64,000 nt of DNA from positions 62,001 through 126,000 of the forward strand of contig NZ_MCGG01000008.1 of the NCBI RefSeq assembly GCF_001746755.1, in the 5' to 3' direction. The notes below the pieces were generated by a model. That model saw only the letters and a program-made list of their open reading frames with translations. It had not been told where the DNA came from and did no database searches. Below are positions 32,518 to 40,913 of this stretch, one piece after another (positions within the stretch are counted from its first letter, which is position 1; every line of letters starts with the position of its first letter). This DNA is from Magnetovibrio blakemorei (lineage in GTDB: Bacteria; Pseudomonadota; Alphaproteobacteria; Rhodospirillales; Magnetovibrionaceae). The position numbers and the translations under genes were made by a program.

Positions 32518-33000
32518 ATGCCTACTTTCGTATATATGACACGATGTGATGGCTGCGGACACTGCGTAGATATCTGCCCGTCCGACATTATGCACATCGA
32601 CACGACCTACCGTCGTGCTTACAACATCGAACCGAACATGTGTTGGGAATGCTATTCTTGTGTGAAGGCTTGCCCGCAGAACGCTATCGATGTTCGCGGT
32701 TACGCAGACTTTGCACCGCTCGGCCACAGCGTCCGCGTCGTTCGCGACGAAGAAAAGGGTGTCATTGCCTGGCGCATCAAGTTCCGCAACGGCAAAAAAG
32801 ATATGAGCCTGCTGGCTCCGATCACCACGAAGCCCTGGGGCACGTGTATTCCTCAACTCGCTAACGTTGCTGGTCCGTCTCAGGAACAACGCAACAGCCA
32901 GTTGCTGTATAACGAACCGAAGTACATCCGCATGGATGACGGCGGTTTGCATACCCTGGAATCGAACGGCCTCGTGATGAAGGAAGGGGTTTACTACTAA
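32518..33000 (+). CDS. aprB: Adenylylsulfate reductase beta subunit
   Basis: A 160-residue iron-sulfur protein. Two [4Fe-4S] clusters are held by CDGCGHCVDICP near the N terminus and CWECYSCVKACP at about 42-53. The rest is the tail that wraps around AprA. In sulfur oxidisers the enzyme runs in reverse, making APS from sulfite and AMP. Its stop TAA overlaps the aprA ATG (TAATG), giving translational coupling. Confidence 0.95.
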   Translation: MPTFVYMTRCDGCGHCVDICPSDIMHIDTTYRRAYNIEPNMCWECYSCVKACPQNAIDVRGYADFAPLGHSVRVVRDEEKGVIAWRIKFRNGKKDMSLLAPITTKPWGTCIPQLANVAGPSQEQRNSQLLYNEPKYIRMDDGGLHTLESNGLVMKEGVYY

Positions 33001-34883
33001 TGGCTTACAAAACTATCGTCGAAGACAACATCGACATTCTCGTCGCCGGTGCTGGTCTTGGTGGCACGGGTGCGGCTTTCGAAGCACGCTACTGGGGCCA
33101 GAACAAAAAGATTATCGTTGCTGAAAAAGCGAACATCGACCGTTCCGGTGCTGTTGCTCAGGGTTTGTACGCGATCAACTGCTACATGGGCACGCGCTTT
33201 GGTGAGAACAACCCCGAAGATCACGTGCGTTACGCGCGTATCGATTTGATGGGCATGGTTCGTGAAGATTTGCTGTTCGACATGGCGCGCCACGTCGATT
33301 CCGCGGTCCACCAGTTCGAAGAATGGGGTCTGCCGATCATGCGCGACCTGCAGAAGGGTTCCTATCTGCGTGAAGGTCGTTGGCAGATCATGATCCACGG
33401 TGAGTCCTATAAGCCGATCGTTGCTGAAGCTGCGAAGAAGTCGGCCGATAAGGTCTACAACCGCGTTTGCATCACGCACTTGCTGATGGATGAAGCCAAA
33501 GAAAACCGCGTTGCGGGTGCCGTTGGTTTCAACGTCCGTACCGGTGACTACCATGTGTTCAAATCTAAGACTGTGATTTGTGGCGCTGGCGGTGCATCGA
33601 ACCTCTTCAAGCCGCGTTCCGTTGGCGAAGGCGCTGGTCGCGTTTGGTACGCACCTTGGTCTTCCGGTTCCGCTTATGCGTTGATGATCAACGCTGGCGC
33701 GAAGATGACCCAGATGGAAAACCGTATCGTTTTGGCCCGTTTCAAAGACGGTTATGGCCCGGTCGGTGCTTACTTCTTGCACCTCAAAGCCTACACCCAG
33801 AACGCTTATGGTGATGAATACGAATCCAAGTGGTTCCCCGGCCTGCAGGAAATGGTTGGTAAAGAATACCTGGATCCCGAATTGTCCCACGCCACGCACC
33901 GTCCGATTCCGACCTGCTTGCGTAACCATGCGATCATCCACGAAGTGAACGCGGGCCGCGGTCCGATTCACATGGTGACGATGCACTCGTTCCAAGATCC
34001 GCATCTGGAAGAAATTGGTTGGCACAACTTCCTCGGCATGACTGTTGGTCAGGCTGTTCTGTGGGCTGCCACGGACGTTGATCCGAAGAACGAAAACCCG
34101 GAATTGACCACGTCTGAGCCGTATGTCATGGGTTCCCATGCCACCGGTTGCGGCGCTTGGTGCTCCGGTCCGGCTGATATCTCTCCGCCCGAATATCAAT
34201 GGGGCTACAACCGCATGATGAGCGTCGAAGGTTTGTTCGGCGCTGGTGACGCGGTCGGTGGCACGCCGCACGCGTTCTCGTCCGGCTCCTTCACCGAAGG
34301 CCGCATTGCTGCGAAATCTGCTTGTCAGTACATCGACGACGGTAAAGCCGAAGGCATCCGCGTTTCAGAGGCGACCATCGCCAAACTGAAAGAAGAAGTC
34401 TTCCGTCCGATGGAACACTACAAGGTTCATCGCAACGATATCGTGGCTGGTGAAGTCAACCCGAACTATCACAACCCGCGTCAGAACCTCGACCGTCTGC
34501 AGAAGCTGATGGATGAATACTGCGGCGGTGTGACGGTCAACTACATGACCAACGACAAACTGTTGAGCATTGGCCTCAAGAAACTGAAAATCATGGAAGA
34601 AGATCTTCAGAAGATTGCGGCTAAGGACCTTCACGAATTGCTGCGTGCTTGGGAAGTTAAGCACCGTCATCGTACGTCCGAGTGTGTTATGCAACACACC
34701 TTGTTCCGCAAAGAAACACGTTGGCCCGGTTACTACTACCGTGGTGACGCCCTGAAGCTGGATGACAAAAACTGGCACGTTCTGACCGTGTCCCGTCGTG
34801 ATCCGCAGACTGGCAAATACACCATGGAGAAGGCTCCTCTGTATCACTTGGTTGATGTAGATAAAGCTGCTGCAGCCGAGTAA
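33000..34883 (+). CDS. aprA: Adenylylsulfate reductase alpha subunit
   Basis: A 627-residue flavoprotein of the fumarate reductase family. The FAD-binding N terminus is DILVAGAGLGGTGAA at about 12-26, and later motifs include SGAVAQGLYAINCYMG and GAGDAVGGTPHAFSSGSF. Full length. It carries the sulfite/AMP active site of the dissimilatory pathway. Codon use is strongly biased to a few codons, consistent with high expression. The gene is followed by two overlapping hairpins. Confidence 0.96.
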   Translation: MAYKTIVEDNIDILVAGAGLGGTGAAFEARYWGQNKKIIVAEKANIDRSGAVAQGLYAINCYMGTRFGENNPEDHVRYARIDLMGMVREDLLFDMARHVDSAVHQFEEWGLPIMRDLQKGSYLREGRWQIMIHGESYKPIVAEAAKKSADKVYNRVCITHLLMDEAKENRVAGAVGFNVRTGDYHVFKSKTVICGAGGASNLFKPRSVGEGAGRVWYAPWSSGSAYALMINAGAKMTQMENRIVLARFKDGYGPVGAYFLHLKAYTQNAYGDEYESKWFPGLQEMVGKEYLDPELSHATHRPIPTCLRNHAIIHEVNAGRGPIHMVTMHSFQDPHLEEIGWHNFLGMTVGQAVLWAATDVDPKNENPELTTSEPYVMGSHATGCGAWCSGPADISPPEYQWGYNRMMSVEGLFGAGDAVGGTPHAFSSGSFTEGRIAAKSACQYIDDGKAEGIRVSEATIAKLKEEVFRPMEHYKVHRNDIVAGEVNPNYHNPRQNLDRLQKLMDEYCGGVTVNYMTNDKLLSIGLKKLKIMEEDLQKIAAKDLHELLRAWEVKHRHRTSECVMQHTLFRKETRWPGYYYRGDALKLDDKNWHVLTVSRRDPQTGKYTMEKAPLYHLVDVDKAAAAE

Positions 34884-34892
34884 TCTTCTTGT

Positions 34893-34927
34893 CCCCGACA
34901 GGCGTTCACGTTGAACGTCTGTCGGGG
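34893..34927 (+). terminator. Strong hairpin after aprA
   Basis: CCCCGACAGGCGTTCA-CGT-TGAACGTCTGTCGGGG forms a 16-base stem nine bases after the aprA stop. No T run follows directly, so it may be a processing or stabilising hairpin rather than a terminator. Its right arm overlaps a second hairpin. Confidence 0.7.
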
Positions 34928-34976
34928 GCATAAAAATGGATCAGCATTTAGGTGTTGGTCTTTTTTTATGCCCCCG
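34923..34976 (+). promoter_or_regulatory. Second hairpin overlapping the aprA hairpin
   Basis: CGGGGGCATAAAAA pairs perfectly with TTTTTATGCCCCCG, 14 bases each, around a 26-base loop. It shares the CGGGG bases of the first hairpin, so the two folds exclude each other. Confidence 0.6.
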
Positions 34977-35020
34977 TACGCCCCCGCAAGACTTTCTTTC
35001 CCGTATGACTGAGGACAAAG

Positions 35021-35374
35021 ATGAACATTATCGATCTCACAGATGACGAAATTCTGAACGGCGCCGAGCCGATGTGGACGGAGCTCATCCGCGCTTCCAA
35101 CGATGGTGAATACGGAAAGTTCATCCGCAATTTCGACTACAGTCTGATCCAAGGCTTGAACGAAGTGGAAATCGGCAAACAATTCGCCAAAAGCGAACTG
35201 ACCCGTAGCCTCTCGGAAGTCTACGACTATCTCGGCATGATTCGCCGTGGTGAACATGTGACCGTGCTGTACCGCGTCAGAAGCACCAAAAAAGAAGGTG
35301 AATGGCTGGGCCGGTTGGTTCTCGGCTACAACGATAAGGGTGAGGTCAAGATTTTCGGGGCATCCGTATTCTAA
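35021..35374 (+). CDS. Small NTF2-like hypothetical protein downstream of aprA
   Basis: A 117-residue soluble protein. The N terminus ILNGAEPMWTELIRASND and the C-terminal beta strands VTVLYRVRSTKKEGEWLGRL suggest an NTF2/SnoaL-like cone fold, but I do not recognise a specific family. It lies 137 bases after aprA on the same strand and 19 bases before the FKBP-type gene. A link to sulfur oxidation is inferred from position only. Confidence 0.65.
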   Translation: MNIIDLTDDEILNGAEPMWTELIRASNDGEYGKFIRNFDYSLIQGLNEVEIGKQFAKSELTRSLSEVYDYLGMIRRGEHVTVLYRVRSTKKEGEWLGRLVLGYNDKGEVKIFGASVF

Positions 35375-35381
35375 GAACCCG

Positions 35382-35903
35382 ATGGAATTGAATATGAAGC
35401 AAGTGATCCGAGAAAATAAGTTCGTCGAACTGACATACGAAGTGACCGACCGCAAAACCGGCCTGCGCCTGAGCCATGTCGAGTTCCCGTTGGGCTACGT
35501 GCACGGCACCAATTCGGTCATGGCCTCTACGGTCACGGATGAGCTGGAAGGTAAGACCGTCGGTGACGTTATCGAGGTGCCGATTGATTGCAATCTGATT
35601 TACGGTCCGCGTGACGAATCCCTGGTCTTCACCGACCGTCTCGAAAATGTGCCCGAGGAATACCGCGAGCTGGGCACCACGATTGTCATGGAAAACGAAA
35701 AAGGCGTACCGCGCAACTTTATCGTGACCCGCATGGACGAAGAGACCCTGACCGTCGACGGCAACAACCCGCTGTGCGGCCGCGACGCCATCTTCAAGCT
35801 CGAAGTTCTCTCTATTCGCGACGCCACCGATGAAGAAATCGAAGTCGGCGGCGCCATCGTCGCAGAACCTGACGTCGGCGGATCGCGCAAGGTGCCCATC
35901 TAA
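35382..35903 (+). CDS. FKBP-type (SlyD-like) peptidyl-prolyl isomerase
   Basis: A 173-residue protein of the SlyD-like FKBP class: a short FKBP domain with an inserted IF loop (about 68-125) and YVHGTNSVM near the N terminus where family members have YLHG. The His/Cys-rich metal-binding tail of E. coli SlyD is missing. The start may be the ATG at 35382 or the one at 35394, which has a slightly better ribosome site. It may help fold or metallate the APS reductase subunits, which is an inference from context. Confidence 0.75.
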   Translation: MELNMKQVIRENKFVELTYEVTDRKTGLRLSHVEFPLGYVHGTNSVMASTVTDELEGKTVGDVIEVPIDCNLIYGPRDESLVFTDRLENVPEEYRELGTTIVMENEKGVPRNFIVTRMDEETLTVDGNNPLCGRDAIFKLEVLSIRDATDEEIEVGGAIVAEPDVGGSRKVPI

Positions 35904-35981
35904 AGCCAATTTGCGTCAAGGGCGCTTGTCCGGCCTCTCAAACACGCCTGCACACCCTAAATACACATAGCCTTTGACCCA

Positions 35982-36010
35982 AGCCCCAGGTGACCGCCTG
36001 GGGCTGTTTT
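35982..36010 (+). terminator. Rho-independent terminator
   Basis: AGCCCCAGG-TGACCG-CCTGGGGCT followed by GTTTT, about 80 bases after the isomerase stop. It closes the apr region just before the genomic island. Confidence 0.8.
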
Positions 36011-36096
36011 GGTATCGGCAGGTGTCGCGAAAGCCTGTGTCCGCTCAATCCACGGCACATATTCGCTCAGTATACCTGAGACTGAGATTTTAAAGG

Positions 36097-36144
36097 ATGG
36101 AGCGGGTGAAGGGAATCGAACCCTCGTCGTAAGCTTGGGAAGCT
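36097..36144. repeat. attL: duplicated 3' end of tRNA-Gly
   Basis: Forty-eight bases identical to 44362-44409, covering the anticodon stem-loop to the CCA end of tRNA-Gly on the minus strand. It is the left attachment site; alone it cannot form a tRNA. Confidence 0.93.
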
Positions 36145-36202
36145 CTTTATGAATAATTTTACTTCTTTGTTATTATTGTATTTTTTTATATTTATGTAAT
36201 TT

Positions 36203-36222
36203 AAGTAAGTGTTTACGTAAGT
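36203..36222 (+). repeat. 20-base end repeat, left copy
   Basis: AAGTAAGTGTTTACGTAAGT matches 18 of 20 bases of 44258-44277 in the same orientation, about 60 bases inside attL. Probably an arm-type integrase or excisionase site. Confidence 0.65.
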
Positions 36223-36335
36223 AAAATGCGTGAACAGCACCTTCATTGCTCTAGCGTTGCATCCGTCACTGCATTTGACCAAACCATGCAAACGCAAAGA
36301 GCGCGGCGCAGCCGCTCATTATCGTTAATTTTCTT

Positions 36336-36467
36336 TGTGACACGTAAAATCCCCCAATTTTTGGTGTGTGACACACAAATCGTGACGAATTAGCGGGTGT
36401 GATACATGAAATAATTGTATTGTATTTATGTGACACACCCAGTGTTTGAATTTTCAAAGTGTGACAT
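36336..36467 (+). repeat. Five TGTGA(C/T)A(C/T) repeats with exact 31-bp period
   Basis: Copies begin at 36336, 36367, 36398, 36429 and 36460. Three read TGTGACAC, the others TGTGATAC and TGTGACAT. The 23 bases between copies are unrelated. Thirty-one bases is close to three helical turns, so all sites face the same side of the DNA. This looks like a protein-binding array: arm sites, iterons or operators. Confidence 0.8.
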
Positions 36468-36811
36468 GAGGGTTTCCGTCTAATTTTCACTAACCCATTG
36501 AATTACATAAACACTGAAAATTAGCCTAGATATGCAGGATACGCATTTAGTAGTACACAATTTTAGTAGGGTCTCTTCGAGGAACCCGCGGGCCGGAATC
36601 ATTTACGGTGTGGTCTGAAATCCTCCGCTTGGAAACTTTGTTTGCGAGCCCGTTTTTCTGTCTAGTCCGAATTCAGCAGAGGACATTCGATCACATGTTC
36701 TTTAAGAAAATCCGTATTGTGTTGCAGGTTAAGGGCAAAAAGAAACCGCGAACAGAACGACCACAAGGAGCCGTGACGCAGTTCCGCCACAACACTCCAA
36801 AACTCAAAAAT

Positions 36812-37123
36812 TTATAAGTTCAAATCACCAAAAAACTCAGATGCTGGCTCGATGCCAGTTACGAGCAATCTGTCCCTTGCCCTGGTGCAAGCCACATAAA
36901 AAAGGTGACGTTCCGTTTCATAGACTTCGTCCAGTTCCATTTCGTCGACGACGGTTTCAACACGCTCTTGCAGGGGTAGAACATCATCATCACACGCCAT
37001 AACGATGACAGTTTTAAACTCAAGCCCCTTAGCGAGATGCATCGTTCCGATGGAAATCCGGCCACTTCGATCTTCTACCCGATCTGAGAGCTCTAGCGCC
37101 GTTTGCCCGGCTTCAGACCCTAG
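36812..37123 (-). pseudogene. C-terminal stump of a UvrD/Rep-type helicase
   Basis: The reading frame ends in about 104 residues with superfamily 1 helicase motifs V and VI: SIGTMHLAKGLEFKTV, then ETERHLFYVACTRARDRLLVTG. The N-terminal ATPase domains are missing; an upstream stop lies at 37124-37126, inside the end of the siaC gene. It is either a remnant left by a deletion or a recombination scar. The ATG at 37042 could start a 76-residue piece, but a functional product is unlikely. Confidence 0.75.
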
Positions 37124-37506
37124 TTAGCTGCAACCTCATTGAGGACGAACTTGGCGTTTTCCAAGTCTTCCCCGAACTCTTCCCCCATTTCCTGCATGTT
37201 GTCGTCTTCAGCTTCATAATTCCAAGTGACGGTGACGTCATTGTTTTCCCCGGCTTCGTCGAACATCTCGAACAGGCCCATGAGAATTTTGGCAGTGGAG
37301 CTGTTGAAATAAATCAGGCTGAAGGTGAAGCTTATGGTTGCGCCCTTTTGCTCCGCTAAGTGCGCCTCCAACGTTTCCATCAGAGAGCCGTAAAAAGCGG
37401 TCACATCCTCTGGATAGGATTCTCCGCTAATCTGAAAAACGTTGCCGTCAAAATCGAAGTCGATGGCGGGGGAACGCTCTGTGGCGTCAATCTTTATGCT
37501 GTCCAT
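37120..37506 (-). CDS. SiaC-like partner-switch protein (DUF1987)
   Basis: A 128-residue protein; the ATG at 37506 has AAAGGAC upstream, better than the longer frame to 37548. It matches the DUF1987/SiaC family: the core IDFDFDGNVFQISGESYPED and YFNSSTAKILMGLF, with the Ser/Thr cluster where SiaC is phosphorylated. In Pseudomonas, SiaC is phosphorylated by SiaB, dephosphorylated by SiaA, and in its unmodified state activates the diguanylate cyclase SiaD. No siaD is present here. Confidence 0.85.
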   Translation of the reverse strand: MDSIKIDATERSPAIDFDFDGNVFQISGESYPEDVTAFYGSLMETLEAHLAEQKGATISFTFSLIYFNSSTAKILMGLFEMFDEAGENNDVTVTWNYEAEDDNMQEMGEEFGEDLENAKFVLNEVAAN

Positions 37507-37551
37507 GTGTCTATTGTCCTTTGGGCTCAAACGTAGGCTTTGAGGCAAAAA

Positions 37552-38070
37552 TTAAGAGTGGTTGTCATCGACATTTGCAAAATCGAATTCAAATCCGTGA
37601 GATGCCTTGCGGGCGATATCGATGAAACCCACCCCGGCGCCTTTGCTGCCTTCTGGCGTGTCACCTTTTAAGGTTTCTTTGTAGAGCGCCTTGAGCCCAT
37701 CAGCAGCCAAGTGCTGTATGTTAGACAGACTGCCACTCAAGCGATCAACATCATTTTGGGCAATCAGGTTGGCGCAAGAGACAAAGTACTTTCCGTCTTT
37801 CTTGCCAACGACCAGAACGCCATATCGAAGTTAAGCCCTCACCATCGGCTTCCCGTTCTGCGGAGTAGCGGACCACGTTGTGGACCTGCTCGACAAAAAC
37901 AGCAAAAAGGGTTCGAGCACGGGATTTCTCCTCCTGCTCTAAGGCAAGCTATGTCTTCACGGCACCGCCAAGCCGGCAAAAACTTCTTCTGTCATGTAGC
38001 CGCTATAGCAGAAAATTATCCCTTTTTCTGCCAGCTGGTTTCTAAAGTCGTACATATCTTGTGCAAGCAT
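37552..38070 (-). pseudogene. siaB-like protein kinase, disrupted
   Basis: The reading frame opens at an ATG at 38070 (LAQDMYDFRNQLAEKGIIF), loses one base after about 38 codons, hits a TAG where the sense frame continues LALEQEEKSRARTLF, shifts again near GEGL, and ends with an open 62-codon segment (37552-37740) SLSNIQHLAADGLKALYKE and GAGVGFIDIARKASHGF. All segments match the SiaB kinase family in order. Two frameshifts plus one stop make a pseudogene more likely than a sequencing error. It lies between the siaA-like and siaC genes. Confidence 0.85.
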
Positions 38071-38081
38071 TTTCCTGCCCC

Positions 38082-40913
38082 TTACACCTTAAATCCTACG
38101 ACGGAAACATCATCCCGCCGAATATCTTCGCCCTGGTATTCTAACAACGTTTTATAGAATTTCTTCTTTTGCTCGGCAAAAGGCAAATCTTCCATGCTCA
38201 AAAGCAGTTCCTTAAAGCGCTTCTTACCGAACATACGCCTTCTCTCACCACCCACTTGGTCGAGGAACCCATCGGAAGACATATAGAATGAAGCACCGTT
38301 CTGGAGGGATAATTCAGTCTCTGCGTATGTCTGTCCCAGGAGAATACCACGATAGCCGATGCCCTTCTTCGTTCCCTTGATCTCGTCGACTGCTCCATCT
38401 TTGACGGAGAACAGTGAGAACCGGGCCCCAGCGAAAGTCATCTTGGTCAAATCCCCATGAAGGAAGCAAGCGCCCATCTCCAGACCGTCGTCGCTTTCGC
38501 CTCGGTCTCCATGCTGTCCAAGCATAACTTGGATGATTTGATGCATGCGTTGGATCATTTCGCCGACTTGGCCCGGCGGAACGTCCGTCATGGCACGATC
38601 GAGCGCGCCGCTGGCGATCAAGGTCATAAAGGCACCGGGCACCCCGTGGCCAGTGCAATCGGCAAGAGCCACCAGAACACCGTCGCCCCACAGATGGCAC
38701 CAGTAGATATCCCCGCCCACCACATCACGAGGCTCCCAAAGTACCAGATGATCGCTCATGGTCGCGGTCATCGTGTCGTCGCCGGTCAGCACTGACCGTT
38801 GAATGCTCGATGCATAGGTGATGCTGTCGGAAATGACCCCATAGGCATCCTGCAACTTCGCTTCGGCCTCCTTGCGAATGGAAATGTCAGCAAAAGAGAT
38901 CACCGCGCCGGTGATTTCCCCATCCTTCATGATGGGTGTGCTGTGATACTCGACCTCGAATCTGGTACCATCCTTACGCCACAACACTTCGTCCTCAATC
39001 CGATGGGACTCGCCGAAAGTGTAAGATTTGTACATAGGACACGTTTTGACGTCATACTCTGTACCGTCGGGATGGGTGTGGTGAATGATGGCGTGAACTT
39101 TCTGCCCGAGCAATTCTTCGGCTTCATAACCGAGCAGGCGAATGGCTTCTGGATTTAGGAAGGTGACACGGCCTTCATTATCGACCCCAAAGACGCCTTC
39201 TCCGACAGATTCAAGCAACAGTCTCGTCCGCCCTTCACTGTCGCGCAGTTCCGCCGTGCGTTCCTCGACCAAGTCTTCCAACTGGTCCTTGTAGGCGTCT
39301 AACTCTGCACGAGCCATTTCCGCATCTTCCGCCAGGTTCATCGCGGCGATGCGTTCCTGCTGCACATTTTCTTTGCCCTTTAGGGCTTTCCACTGCTCAA
39401 TGGCAAACGCCCCCATCAACTTCGAGAATCTGGCCAGAAAGCCCAATATCGCGGGAAGGCTGTGTTCATCCATCACCGGTGCTTCACGCACTGCGGCAAG
39501 GTAATCTTCTACATCAAATCCCAGATCCTCGGCCTGGGCTTTGAAAAACGCTTCATCAAGGTGATTGGTGTGAAACTGCCCAATAAAGACGTTGGCCACA
39601 TGGTGTCCCGCTATGACGATCGGCGACGCACAGTCAGTCATGCCGTTCTTGCAGCGGTACATGGCGTAGTTCTTTCCCTCAGTCAAATTGAGGGAAAGTT
39701 CGGTGTCGCTTTCTATGCAGCGTGCACAGCTCGCATTATTGACTCGATGGAAATCAGTGCAGGCGCGCTGCCACGGCGACGATGCCAGGACATTGGCTTC
39801 TAGATCGATGATTGCCGCTGGTACGCCCGCGACCTTGCAGAAATCCGTAAACAAGTTTTGCAGCTCATTTTCATTGAGCAGTTTGACAAACTCCGTTTTG
39901 ACCGTTTCGAAATCAATATCCCCGTCTGCGGCGAAGGTTGGGGAAACCAAGGCCTCCTCTAACAAATTTCCGGGATCAAATTTGAGTGCTCGTCCCGCGT
40001 CTTCTAGGACCGTGTTCATTTGTTTTTTGAGTTCAATGATCCGCAGCTCCCGGCCCACGGCGAGATGGTTAAACCGTTCAATCTCCTCGACTTTATCCCG
40101 CAGTAGCCTTTCTGCCGCCTCGGCCTCCATTCGCGCAGCCTCGGCCTGGATGACAGCCATGCGGAGTTCCTCTTCCCGCTGAACCATGGCGGTCTCGGCC
40201 CGGTGGCGGGCCTCCAGCATTACGTGGTAGGCGCGAAGTACGTCCCCCAACTCGTCTTGGCGTTCCCAATGCAGGGGGGCCGCAAGCTGTTCTTCTGGCG
40301 AGCGCCCGATTGAGTTACGGAATTCCTCGAGGGGCCGACTGATCACTGCACGCACACCGAAAATTGTCCCAGCGATTAGGGTGCTCATCAAGACTAAGAG
40401 GATCGCCCCATTGATCCAAAGGTGCCGATAAAGGGCGGCGCGAATACCGTCGTCGTGGACTGTTAACACCAGTCGCCCGATTGTCTTCGCGCTCATGACA
40501 GACGTATGCTGCAGCGGGCGGTCAATGCGAAAGTCAGAAGCACGGGGGGGCGTACCGGTTTCGCCGATGGCGGCCAGAATCTTGCCGTTCTCGTCGAAAA
40601 CCTGGGCAGACTGGAGGAACGGTAAATGGGACTGTTCTTCCAGTAACTTCCTCACCGCCTGGATGTCGAAATCCCATACTGCGGCTTCGATGGCGGCGGT
40701 CTGCCCATCGGCCGCTCGCGTAAGGTTCTCGATCAACCGAGCCCGCTCTCCACGGTAAAAACCCACCTCTAGCACGCCGAATACAGAAAGGACCGCCACC
40801 ACAGTCAGGGGCATGTAAATCGCGAGCAATTTGCCGCTGAGGCTGGAAAAGTTTAAGAACTTGGGCGTCACAGGCTTATATCCATCATTTGGTCCCAGCC
40901 TGCCCACCGTCAT
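38082..40913 (-). CDS. SiaA-like membrane PP2C phosphatase with HAMP, PocR and PAS domains
   Basis: A 943-residue sensor-phosphatase. Helices at about 29-51 and 167-187 flank a periplasmic sensor. Then come a HAMP domain (190-240), a coiled coil (240-310), a PocR-type domain (350-500) with cysteines at 385, 396, 399, 421 and 428, a second coiled coil, a PAS domain (565-685), and a SpoIIE/PP2C domain (720-943) with intact metal sites DVVGGD and DCTGHGVPG and terminal RRDDVSVVGF. It should dephosphorylate SiaC. It overlaps the binding-protein gene by 29 bases. Confidence 0.87.
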   Translation of the reverse strand: MTVGRLGPNDGYKPVTPKFLNFSSLSGKLLAIYMPLTVVAVLSVFGVLEVGFYRGERARLIENLTRAADGQTAAIEAAVWDFDIQAVRKLLEEQSHLPFLQSAQVFDENGKILAAIGETGTPPRASDFRIDRPLQHTSVMSAKTIGRLVLTVHDDGIRAALYRHLWINGAILLVLMSTLIAGTIFGVRAVISRPLEEFRNSIGRSPEEQLAAPLHWERQDELGDVLRAYHVMLEARHRAETAMVQREEELRMAVIQAEAARMEAEAAERLLRDKVEEIERFNHLAVGRELRIIELKKQMNTVLEDAGRALKFDPGNLLEEALVSPTFAADGDIDFETVKTEFVKLLNENELQNLFTDFCKVAGVPAAIIDLEANVLASSPWQRACTDFHRVNNASCARCIESDTELSLNLTEGKNYAMYRCKNGMTDCASPIVIAGHHVANVFIGQFHTNHLDEAFFKAQAEDLGFDVEDYLAAVREAPVMDEHSLPAILGFLARFSKLMGAFAIEQWKALKGKENVQQERIAAMNLAEDAEMARAELDAYKDQLEDLVEERTAELRDSEGRTRLLLESVGEGVFGVDNEGRVTFLNPEAIRLLGYEAEELLGQKVHAIIHHTHPDGTEYDVKTCPMYKSYTFGESHRIEDEVLWRKDGTRFEVEYHSTPIMKDGEITGAVISFADISIRKEAEAKLQDAYGVISDSITYASSIQRSVLTGDDTMTATMSDHLVLWEPRDVVGGDIYWCHLWGDGVLVALADCTGHGVPGAFMTLIASGALDRAMTDVPPGQVGEMIQRMHQIIQVMLGQHGDRGESDDGLEMGACFLHGDLTKMTFAGARFSLFSVKDGAVDEIKGTKKGIGYRGILLGQTYAETELSLQNGASFYMSSDGFLDQVGGERRRMFGKKRFKELLLSMEDLPFAEQKKKFYKTLLEYQGEDIRRDDVSVVGFKV

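Larger units (their letters stand above)
36145..36811. other. AT-rich left end of the island, non-coding
   Basis: A 667-base stretch without a supported gene. It contains the 20-base element shared with the other island end (36203) and the array of five 31-base-phased repeats (36336-36467). A plus-strand open frame at 36608-36817 has no homology or ribosome site and is not annotated. Confidence 0.7.

Noticed and set aside
32997-34271. 424-codon minus-strand frame opposite aprA
   Set aside because: Antisense shadow in a gene with strong codon bias; aprA motifs are complete on the plus strand.
36336-36467. CRISPR array with 8-base repeats and 23-base spacers
   Set aside because: The period is regular, but CRISPR repeats are over 20 bases and there are no cas genes. 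A protein-binding array fits better.
36608-36817. 69-codon plus-strand open frame in the island
   Set aside because: No ribosome site, no homology, in a non-coding AT-rich stretch.
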